Source: an uncultured Caulobacteraceae bacterium
GTDB lineage: Bacteria > Pseudomonadota > Alphaproteobacteria > Caulobacterales > TH1-2
Assembly: GCA_937967425.1 (NCBI GenBank)
Contig: CALBST010000356.1
Coordinates: 1 to 47,740, forward strand
Length of the DNA stretch: 47,740 nucleotides
Direction: 5' to 3'
Made by a program: the position numbers and the translations under genes. The notes under the pieces were generated by a model. The model searched no databases and had not been told where the DNA came from. It saw only the letters and a list, made by a program, of their open reading frames with translations. Of this stretch, positions 34,553-42,043 are shown piece after piece. Position 1 is the stretch's first letter. Every line of letters starts with the position of its first letter.

Positions 34553-35221
34553 ATGAGGGTTCTCCTGGTTGAGGACGATGCCGAGATGGCCGCAAGCCTG
34601 AAGGCCTCGCTCAGCGCCGACGACCACGAAGTCGAAGTCGCGAGCGATGGCGAACTCGGCCAATCGATGGCCTCAGGCGGCGGCTACGACGTGATCGTGC
34701 TCGATCGCATGTTGCCGAAGAAGTTGGGCGTCTCGGTTGTGCGTGAGCTGCGCGATCAGGGCGTCTCGACGCCGGTGCTGATCTTGTCGGCGCTGCATGA
34801 CGAAGATCATCGCATCGAAGGCTTGAACGCCGGCGCAAATGACTATCTGGGCAAGCCGTTTTCGACCCGCGAGTTGCTGGCCCGTGTCCGCGCGCTCTGG
34901 AACGGCCGTGACCGCGAGCCGCAAACCAAGCTCGCCGTCGGCGATCTCGAAATGGATCTCTTGGCCCGCACTGTGAAGCGCGGCGGCAAGAAGCTCGACC
35001 TGCAGCCGCGTGAATTCCGGCTGCTTGAGTATCTCATGCGCCATTCGGGTCAGACCGTGACGCGCAAGATGCTGCTCGAGAACGTCTGGGATTATCATTT
35101 CGATCCTCAGACGAACGTCATCGACGTCCACATTTCGCGTCTGCGCTCAAAAATCGACCGCGATTTCGCGCAGTCCCTTTTGCACACGGTGAGAGGTTCG
35201 GGTTATCGACTGGAGGCATGA
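34553..35221 (+). CDS. OmpR-type response regulator
   Basis: 222 residues from ATG at 34553, with a perfect AGGAGG directly after the degP stop region and a six-base spacer; the longer frame from 34538 is rejected. Receiver: acidic pocket EDD (7-9), D51 in VIVLDRMLPKKLG, Lys in DYLGKPFS. Winged helix: LDLQPREFRLLEYLMRHSGQ and TNVIDVHISRLRSKID. It overlaps its kinase by four bases. Sitting between degP and glnE, it is the conserved second regulator of this locus in rhizobia; an envelope-stress role is inferred. Confidence 0.92.
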   Translation: MRVLLVEDDAEMAASLKASLSADDHEVEVASDGELGQSMASGGGYDVIVLDRMLPKKLGVSVVRELRDQGVSTPVLILSALHDEDHRIEGLNAGANDYLGKPFSTRELLARVRALWNGRDREPQTKLAVGDLEMDLLARTVKRGGKKLDLQPREFRLLEYLMRHSGQTVTRKMLLENVWDYHFDPQTNVIDVHISRLRSKIDRDFAQSLLHTVRGSGYRLEA

Positions 35222-36618
35222 GGCCAAGCCTCTCGCTCCTTCGGACCACGACCTTCCGGCTGGCGCTCGCGCAAGCGGGCGTTGTGCTCGTGTTCGTCGT
35301 GGCGCTGCTCTCCTACGTGTATTTCGCCACGGTCGGTCAGCTCAACGCCGACTCTGATCTCCTGGCCGACCAGGAATATGCCGCCCTCGACCGCGCCTAC
35401 GGCGAGGGTGGAATGCGCCGTTTGAACCAGGAGGTTGTCGAACGCGCGGCCCGTCATGGTCCGCTGCTCTACGTTTTGGCGGAGAGCAATGGGACGGTCA
35501 TCACCGGCGACTTCCAGCAGTTGCCGCAACTGCCAACCGGCGCCGCCGAGCGCGTCGATTTTTCGTTCGAGCGCATCGACGAAGACGGCAACGCTATCCG
35601 CGGCCGCGCCCGCGGACAGGTTGGACGCCTGCTCAACGGCCCCATCCTGCTTGTCGCGCGTGATCTCGGCGACGGCGCGCTTATCTCCGGCCGCATCACC
35701 AGCGCGCTTTGGACGGTGGCGCTGTTCGGCGTGCTTCTCTCGATCGCCGGCGGCCTGATCGGCTCGTGGCTTGCGTCGCGGCGTGTTGAAGCGCTGGCGA
35801 CGACGGCGCAGGAGGTTATGGCCGGCGACATCACCAGCCGCGCGCCGGTTCGCGGCGAGAATGACGAGTTCGATACGCTCGCCATCGCCATCAACGCCAT
35901 GCTCGATCGCCTGCAGCACTTGATGCAGGTCTCGCGCACGGCGGGCGACGCCATCGCTCACGATCTGCGCTCACCGCTGACCCGCTTTCGCCAGAAACTC
36001 GAGGCCGCGCTGGAGAACCCGCCTGACATTGATGCGGATCGCGAGGCGCTTCGCGTCGCGCTCGAAGAAGCCGATAGCGTGCTTGATACCTTTGCCGCGG
36101 TGCTGAGGCTCGCGCGAGTCGAGGGCAACGTGACTTGGCGCTTCGAGCGCGTGAACGCGACGGCCATTTTGCGTGAGCTGGTCGATTTCTACGAGCCCGC
36201 CGCCGAAGACGTGCAGCGCACGCTAAAGGGTGAGGTCGAAGACGGCCTCTACATCCACGGAGAGCCAGGCCTCTTCACTCAAGCGGTTTCAAATCTGATC
36301 GAGAACGCGCTCAAGTACACATACGAGAATGGGCGTGTCGAAGTGCGCGCCGTACGCCGCCCCGACGGCCGCATTGAAATCGCCGTCTCCGATGACGGTC
36401 CCGGTATCGCGCCACAGGACCGCGACCGCGTGCTCGATCGCTTTGTGCGGCTCGAAAGCGCGCGCTCGACGCCAGGCGCTGGTCTCGGCTTAAGTCTCGT
36501 CGCCGCCGTTGCGCGGCTCCACAAGGGCGATCTTCACTTGCGCGATGGCCTGGGCGAACAAGGTGGGCGCAAAGGCCTTGGCGCCGTGATCGTTCTCCCC
36601 GCTATGGCAAACACATGA
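35218..36618 (+). CDS. Membrane sensor histidine kinase with HAMP domain
   Basis: 466 residues. Transmembrane helices at about 14-38 and 160-182 flank a periplasmic domain of about 120 residues. A HAMP segment (ASRRVEALATTAQEVMAGDI, then TSRAPVRGENDEFDTLAIAI) leads to HisKA with H248 in GDAIAHDLRSPLTRFR. ATPase boxes: NLIENALKYTYENG, SDDGPGIAPQDRD, GAGLGLSLVAAVARLH. Ribosome binding site GGAGG is inside the regulator's end. It pairs with the regulator just upstream and overlaps glnE by four bases. Confidence 0.92.
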   Translation: MRPSLSLLRTTTFRLALAQAGVVLVFVVALLSYVYFATVGQLNADSDLLADQEYAALDRAYGEGGMRRLNQEVVERAARHGPLLYVLAESNGTVITGDFQQLPQLPTGAAERVDFSFERIDEDGNAIRGRARGQVGRLLNGPILLVARDLGDGALISGRITSALWTVALFGVLLSIAGGLIGSWLASRRVEALATTAQEVMAGDITSRAPVRGENDEFDTLAIAINAMLDRLQHLMQVSRTAGDAIAHDLRSPLTRFRQKLEAALENPPDIDADREALRVALEEADSVLDTFAAVLRLARVEGNVTWRFERVNATAILRELVDFYEPAAEDVQRTLKGEVEDGLYIHGEPGLFTQAVSNLIENALKYTYENGRVEVRAVRRPDGRIEIAVSDDGPGIAPQDRDRVLDRFVRLESARSTPGAGLGLSLVAAVARLHKGDLHLRDGLGEQGGRKGLGAVIVLPAMANT

Positions 36619-39443
36619 TCCACGCCGTTCGCCCCGCGCTCGCGAGCGAACACGGGCCGGATGTCTTGGCCGGCACGCTCTGGCAGCAGGCGTCGTTCGC
36701 CGCCGTGTCACATGCGCCGTATCTGCGCCGTTTGATGACGCGCCGGTCTGATCTGCTGGCCTCGCCCGACGAAGCCTGGGCCGAGCGCATCCTGCATGAG
36801 GCGATCAGCGCCGCTGAGTCGATCGCACTCTCGCCGCCGCCGATTGAAGAGGCGATGGTGATCCTGCGCCGGGCCAAGGACGCGGCGCACCTCTCCGCCG
36901 CGCTCGCCGATCTCGCCCGTCTTTGGCCGCTGATGCAGGTTACTGGCGCCATCACCAAATTTGCCGATGCTGCGCTCCGCGCCGCCATCGCCGTCGCCGC
37001 TGCCGAAAGCGTGAAGCGCGGCGACATCGTCGCTGGCGAATTTGAGAGCGATGTTGGTCCAGCGCCCGGTATCGCACTGATCGCCATGGGCAAGATGGGC
37101 GCAAGCGAACTGAATTATTCCAGCGACATCGACTTTTCGGTCTTTTTCGACGCCGAGAAGCTCGCCGCCGCCGGTGCACGCGAGCCGCGCGTCGCCGCCG
37201 TGCGTCTGGTTGCGCCGCTCGTGCGTACGCTCGAAGAGGTAACGCCCGACGGCTACGTCTTCCGCACCGATCTGCGCTTACGGCCGGACCCTGGTTCCAC
37301 GCCTGTCGCCGTTTCGATCGCGTCCGCGGAGCACTATTACCAGAACCTCGGCCAGAACTGGGAGCGCGCCGCCTTCATCAAAGCGCGCGCTGCCGCCGGC
37401 GATCGAGCCGCCGGCGCCGCGTTTCTTGATTCACTGGCGCCGTTCATCTGGCGCAAGCATCTCGATTTCGCCGCCGTCGAAGATGTTCACTCGATTAAGC
37501 GCCAAATTCTCTCCGCGCATAAGAGCGCCGAGCTCGGCGATCCGGTCTTTGACGTCAAACTCGGCCGCGGCGGCATACGCGACATCGAACTGTTCGCGCA
37601 GACCCAGCAACTCATCCTCGGCGGCCGCAACAAGAAGCTTCGCTCGCCGCAAACGCTGCAGGCGCTAGACGCGCTCGTCGAGGCTGGCGCAATATCGCAA
37701 GAAGCATGCGGCGCCATGCAGGAGGCCTACGTCTTCTTCCGTGAGGTCGAGCATCGCATCCAAATGCTGGAGGATGCGCAGACGCACAAGCTTCCGGCCG
37801 ATCCGGATATCCGCGCCCATGTTGCAGCGCTTGCAGGCTTCGAAACCTTGGACTCATTTGATGAGGCGGTGATCGAGCGCCGCCGCATCGTTTCGGAAAT
37901 CGACCACCAGCTCTTCGGCGACAAGAAGCGCAGTCTCGCCGATCCGATGGGCAGCCTTATCTTCACCGGCGTCGAGGATCAGCCGGAGACGCTCGCGACC
38001 ATCGCCAAGCTTGGCTTTGCCGATCCAGTATTTGTCAGCCAGACGATCCGTGGATGGCACCACGGCCGCGTCCGCGCCATGCGCTCGGAACGCGCGCGTG
38101 AGTTGCTGACGCGGCTGACGCCCAGATTACTCCGCGCGTTCTCCAATGCCGGCGACGCCGATCAAGCCTTCGCGCGTTTCGCCTCTTTCTTCGGCTCGTT
38201 GTCGGCCGGGGTCCAGGTGCTCGCGTTGCTCGAGGCGCGGCCGAAGTTTCTTGACCTGATCGCACGGGTGCTGGCGCTGGCGCCGAAGCTTGGTGACAAG
38301 TTGGCGCGCCGCCCGGCATTGCTCGATGCGCTGATCGAGCCGCGCTTTGCGATCCCGCTTGGCGAGGACGCGCCAGGATCGCGCCTTGGCGAATTGCTGG
38401 AACGTCTGAGCGATGCGGACTCGTTTGAGACCAAGCTCAATACCGCGCGACGTTTCCACCGCGAAGAATCCTTCCGTATCGCCGTGCAAATTCTCGAACA
38501 ATCGGCAACTGCCGAACAAGCGGGTGCGGCTTACGCTGATCTGGCCGAGACTTGCGTGATCGCCATGGCTGATGCCGCGCTCGAAGAGGTTGAGCGCCAA
38601 CACGGCACGCAGCCCGGCGGGTTCACCGTGCTTGCGCTGGGCAAGTTCGGGGGCCGTGAATTGGCGGGCGACTCCGATCTCGATTTGATGCTGGTTTACG
38701 ATGCGCCGACAGAGAACGCCTCTCCCTCCGACTTCTACACGCGCCTCACCCAACGTCTCATCAGTGCGCTTTCGGCGCCTACGGAGGAGGGTGAGCTCTA
38801 CGAAATCGACACCAAGCTGCGGCCGTCAGGCTCGAAGGGCCCCGTGGCGGTCCGGCTCTCCTCTTTCGAGCGGTACTATGCCGAAGAAGCGTGGACCTGG
38901 GAGTTGCAGGCGCTCACCCGCTTGCGCCCCGTTGCGGGTGACGCCGCACTCGGCGAGCGCGCGCTGGCGACCGCACGTGCGGCGATCGCGCGGCCGAAGG
39001 ACCGCGGCAAAATCCTCGCCGATGTCGCCGATATGCGCGCGCGTATGGATCGCGAACGGCCGAGCAAGAGCGCTTGGGATTTGAAACTGGCGCCGGGCGG
39101 TTTCGTCGACATCGAATTCGCGGCGCAGGCGCTGCAACTCATTGCGGCGGACGAAGCCGTCATTGCCGCCAATACCGGCGAGGCGCTGGCCAAGCTCACG
39201 GCGTCTGGCGTGCTTCAGCCGGAAGCCGGCGCCCGGCTCGATGAAGCGTGGCGCTTGTTCAGTTCGCTGCAGCAAACGCTTCGGATTGCGCTCGACGGCG
39301 AGTTCAATTTGGAGACGGCGCCGCAGCCGCTTGTCGGCCGCCTCGCGGCGATTGCCGGCGTCAGCAGCGGCGCAGAGCTGGAGACGCTGCTCCGCGCGAC
39401 CCAAGCGGCGGTGCGCGCCGACTTTCTACAGATCGTCAGCTAG
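36615..39443 (+). CDS. glnE: Glutamine synthetase adenylyltransferase/deadenylase GlnE
   Basis: 942 residues, full length. Two nucleotidyltransferase domains are visible: the N-terminal deadenylase motif GKMGASELNYSSDIDFSVFF (about 159-178) and the C-terminal adenylylase motif GKFGGRELAGDSDLDLMLVY (about 676-695), each with the paired catalytic aspartates. Each is followed by a helical GlnD-UR-uridylyltransferase-type region (GRGGIRDIELFAQTQQLILG; LAPGGFVDIEFAAQALQLIA). It adjusts glutamine synthetase activity to nitrogen status under PII control. It is coupled to the kinase by ATGA and ends three bases from the convergent pleC-like gene. Confidence 0.97.
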   Translation: MIHAVRPALASEHGPDVLAGTLWQQASFAAVSHAPYLRRLMTRRSDLLASPDEAWAERILHEAISAAESIALSPPPIEEAMVILRRAKDAAHLSAALADLARLWPLMQVTGAITKFADAALRAAIAVAAAESVKRGDIVAGEFESDVGPAPGIALIAMGKMGASELNYSSDIDFSVFFDAEKLAAAGAREPRVAAVRLVAPLVRTLEEVTPDGYVFRTDLRLRPDPGSTPVAVSIASAEHYYQNLGQNWERAAFIKARAAAGDRAAGAAFLDSLAPFIWRKHLDFAAVEDVHSIKRQILSAHKSAELGDPVFDVKLGRGGIRDIELFAQTQQLILGGRNKKLRSPQTLQALDALVEAGAISQEACGAMQEAYVFFREVEHRIQMLEDAQTHKLPADPDIRAHVAALAGFETLDSFDEAVIERRRIVSEIDHQLFGDKKRSLADPMGSLIFTGVEDQPETLATIAKLGFADPVFVSQTIRGWHHGRVRAMRSERARELLTRLTPRLLRAFSNAGDADQAFARFASFFGSLSAGVQVLALLEARPKFLDLIARVLALAPKLGDKLARRPALLDALIEPRFAIPLGEDAPGSRLGELLERLSDADSFETKLNTARRFHREESFRIAVQILEQSATAEQAGAAYADLAETCVIAMADAALEEVERQHGTQPGGFTVLALGKFGGRELAGDSDLDLMLVYDAPTENASPSDFYTRLTQRLISALSAPTEEGELYEIDTKLRPSGSKGPVAVRLSSFERYYAEEAWTWELQALTRLRPVAGDAALGERALATARAAIARPKDRGKILADVADMRARMDRERPSKSAWDLKLAPGGFVDIEFAAQALQLIAADEAVIAANTGEALAKLTASGVLQPEAGARLDEAWRLFSSLQQTLRIALDGEFNLETAPQPLVGRLAAIAGVSSGAELETLLRATQAAVRADFLQIVS

Positions 39444-39446
39444 CGC

Positions 39447-41897
39447 TTACTCCGCCGCGTGCTGCTCCGAACCGCGCTCGCCGCCGAAGGTGCGCGGCAG
39501 CGTCACGGTTACGATCGTGCCGCGGCCGACCTCGCTCTGGATCGAGAGCTTGCCGCCGTGCATCTCCACCAGCGATTTGGTGAGCGCGAGGCCAAGGCCG
39601 GTGCCGTGGTTGTTGCGGGTGAGCTCTTGCTCAACCTGCTCGAACGGACGCGCCAAGCGGGGCAGGTGCTCGGGCGGGATGCCGCATCCTGTGTCGACGA
39701 CACGGAGCGTCAGGCCCTGCGCGTTGCCGCGCGCATGCACCATGATCGCGCCCTGATCGGTAAACTTCACCGCGTTCGAGAGCAGGTTCAGCAGGACCTG
39801 CTTCACTGCGCGGTGGTCGGCTTCGATTTCCGGCAGGTCTTCCGCGTCGATGACGAGCGAAAGGCCCTTTTCTTCGGCCTTGCGCTTGGTCAGACGCGTC
39901 GCCTGCTCGATCGCCACCATCGGATCGAGCGGCTTCGGCGCCAGTGTCAGCTTGTTTGCTTCGATCTTCGCCATGTCGAGGATGTCGTTGATCAGATCGA
40001 GCAGGTGATTGCCGCTGTCGAAGATATCGCTGGCGTATTGCTTGTATTGTGGGTTCGCGAGCGGGCCGAACAGCTCCTTGGCCATGATTTCGGAGAATCC
40101 GATCACGGCGTTCAGCGGCGTGCGCAGTTCGTGGCTCATGTTGGCCAGGAACGTCGATTTGGCGCGGCTGGCTTCTTCGGCTTTGGCGCGCTCCTCGTGT
40201 GCCTCCCTGGCCAGCGCCTTGATCCGGTATTCCTGCGTTTCGGCGCGGCTCAGCGCGTCGGAGAGTCGGCGTTCGTTTCTCGCCAGCTCTTCTTCCTTGC
40301 GCTTCAGCGGCGTGATGTCGACGCCGACCGTGATGATGCCGCCATCGGCGGCGCGCCGTTCGACCACATGCAGCCATTCGCCGGTGACCAGTTCGATCAC
40401 GCGCACGTCCGGGCTCGCCGGGTCGTTTTTCTCGCGCCGGATGCTCGACGTCGCCGCCGCCGCGACCGCTTCATACGAGGCGCGCGGGCGCAGGATTTCT
40501 GGGCCGAGATTGAAGGCCTTTGCGAAGCTCTGGTTCCACAAGAGCAAACGCCGGCGCGCGTCCCACAGTGCGAACGGGCCGGAGAAGTTGTCGATCGCCG
40601 CGCGCAATTGCTGCTCTAGCCGCGACACGCGCGCTTCCGCTTCGTGGCGTTGGGTTGCGTCGATCACCGTGCCGAACACACGCGTTTCGCTGCGGCCGCT
40701 GGCGTCCTCGACGGCGGTGCCGCGTGCTTCGATCCAGGCGAGGCCGCCGCCGCGCGTCACGCGGAAGCGCGCATCGAGCAGGCCGGATTGGCGCGCGCGG
40801 CGAAACTCCTCCTCTACGCCAAAGCGATCTTCGGCGACGATGAGTTCGAGCAACTCGCGCAAGCCCAAGATATCGCGCGGCGCACCGAGCAGACGCGCGG
40901 CTCGTTCGGAGAGCTGCAGTTCGTCGGCGCCGGGGCGCCACTCCAGCACGCCAACCTTGGCGCCGTCGGCGGCGATCTGGAAATGCGTCTCCGCGCGCTC
41001 CGCTTCCGCTTCAGCGAGCCGCGCGCGCTGTGCGTTCTGGCGCATCAGCAGATAAAGTACCGCCATCGCCGCGAGCGGCGCGGCCGCCACGAGCGCGAAA
41101 CGCAGGAAAGCCGCCAGCCAGAGATCAAGCGCGCCTGGAGCGGGCGCCGCCGCCATGACGCCGAGATTGCCGATCTGCGCGGTTGCTTCGGCAGCGACCC
41201 AGGTGCGATCGTTGCCATCGCGGATTAGCGCGCCATCATCGCCCGCGCGCGCTGCGCCGAGCACTTGCTGCTGGGCGCGCGCGCCAGCTTGCTGCATCGC
41301 CGGCGACGCATAGAGAATGGCGCCATCGGCTGAGGCGATCAGCACGCGCGCGTTCTCGTCGAGCGCTGGCAGCAATAAAGCCGGGTCGACGACGGTGACG
41401 ATGGCGCGGTCGCCGACATTGCGCACGATCACCGGCGCGGTCGGCAATTCGCCGCGATCCGGCGCGCCAACCCAAATATCGGCGCCGCTCGCGGCTTGCA
41501 GCGCCGCCGTCACAAGCGCCGCTTGCGTGGGATCGGTGATGGCTTCGATAGCGCCGGCGCTGTTGACGATCGCCGCCGCCGCAGCCGGGCGCGCCGCTGA
41601 CGCGGCATCGGCGATCGCTGCAGCGGAGAGGCCTCCGGAGCGGGCGAGATCGGCGACGCCCGCGCTCGCGCCCATGGCGATGGCGAGGTTCGCGTTGACG
41701 CGCTCAGCGATCAAACCGGCTGCTGACGATTGCGCGGCGATGATCGTGTCCGCGGCGCCGTCGTGATGGGCGCGAATCTGCGCGGCGATCGCGGCGAAGA
41801 ACGCCGTCACGAACACCAGCACAAGCACGATGAACGGCTTGTTGGCCTTATAAGGCGCAGCGCCCTGCGGCGCTTCGTAAGCATTGTCGTTCGACAC
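39447..41897 (-). CDS. pleC: PleC-like PAS sensor histidine kinase
   Basis: 816 residues from GTG at 41897 (GGGGAA upstream). A cytoplasmic N-tail, transmembrane helix about 21-41, an extracytoplasmic sensor of about 210 residues and a second helix (about 260-282) are followed by two to three PAS-type domains. HisKA is NMSHELRTPLNAVIGFSEIM (His near 587) plus LFGPLANPQYKQYASDIFDS and INDILDMAKIEANKL, the PleC/PdhS signature. ATPase boxes: NLLSNAVKFT, DTGCGIPPEHL, HGTGLGLALT. PleC phosphorylates or dephosphorylates DivK/PleD in cell polarity. Size, two membrane helices, and the glnE and pepN neighbours (as I recall for rhizobial pleC) support the name; another PdhS kinase remains possible. Confidence 0.82.
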   Translation of the reverse strand: MSNDNAYEAPQGAAPYKANKPFIVLVLVFVTAFFAAIAAQIRAHHDGAADTIIAAQSSAAGLIAERVNANLAIAMGASAGVADLARSGGLSAAAIADAASAARPAAAAAIVNSAGAIEAITDPTQAALVTAALQAASGADIWVGAPDRGELPTAPVIVRNVGDRAIVTVVDPALLLPALDENARVLIASADGAILYASPAMQQAGARAQQQVLGAARAGDDGALIRDGNDRTWVAAEATAQIGNLGVMAAAPAPGALDLWLAAFLRFALVAAAPLAAMAVLYLLMRQNAQRARLAEAEAERAETHFQIAADGAKVGVLEWRPGADELQLSERAARLLGAPRDILGLRELLELIVAEDRFGVEEEFRRARQSGLLDARFRVTRGGGLAWIEARGTAVEDASGRSETRVFGTVIDATQRHEAEARVSRLEQQLRAAIDNFSGPFALWDARRRLLLWNQSFAKAFNLGPEILRPRASYEAVAAAATSSIRREKNDPASPDVRVIELVTGEWLHVVERRAADGGIITVGVDITPLKRKEEELARNERRLSDALSRAETQEYRIKALAREAHEERAKAEEASRAKSTFLANMSHELRTPLNAVIGFSEIMAKELFGPLANPQYKQYASDIFDSGNHLLDLINDILDMAKIEANKLTLAPKPLDPMVAIEQATRLTKRKAEEKGLSLVIDAEDLPEIEADHRAVKQVLLNLLSNAVKFTDQGAIMVHARGNAQGLTLRVVDTGCGIPPEHLPRLARPFEQVEQELTRNNHGTGLGLALTKSLVEMHGGKLSIQSEVGRGTIVTVTLPRTFGGERGSEQHAAE

Positions 41898-42043
41898 AAG
41901 TATTCCCCGGCCGCCCCGAATCGCCGTTCGGAATCTCGAAGAGTCTGAATTGTAACGGCTTGATAAACGCTCTGTCGATGCACGCGCTGGAAGGGCTGCC
42001 CAGCGAAGGCGCAGACCGGCCAGCGAGACACACCTGTTAATAA
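41898..42043 (-). promoter_or_regulatory. pleC upstream region with three GANTC sites
   Basis: This 146-base gap holds no gene. Three CcrM methylation sites, GAATC (41918-41922), GAATC (41931-41935) and GAGTC (41941-41945), fall within 28 bases, 20-50 bases before the GTG. They overlap a palindrome CCGAA-N6-TTCGG (41916-41931). Clustered GANTC next to a start is the hallmark of GcrA/CcrM-controlled promoters, which suits a cell-cycle kinase. Confidence 0.5.

Noticed and set aside
39459..40619. 386-codon plus-strand open frame across the pleC-like gene
   Set aside because: Antisense to conserved kinase domains; no ribosome binding site or domain, typical GC-rich shadow.
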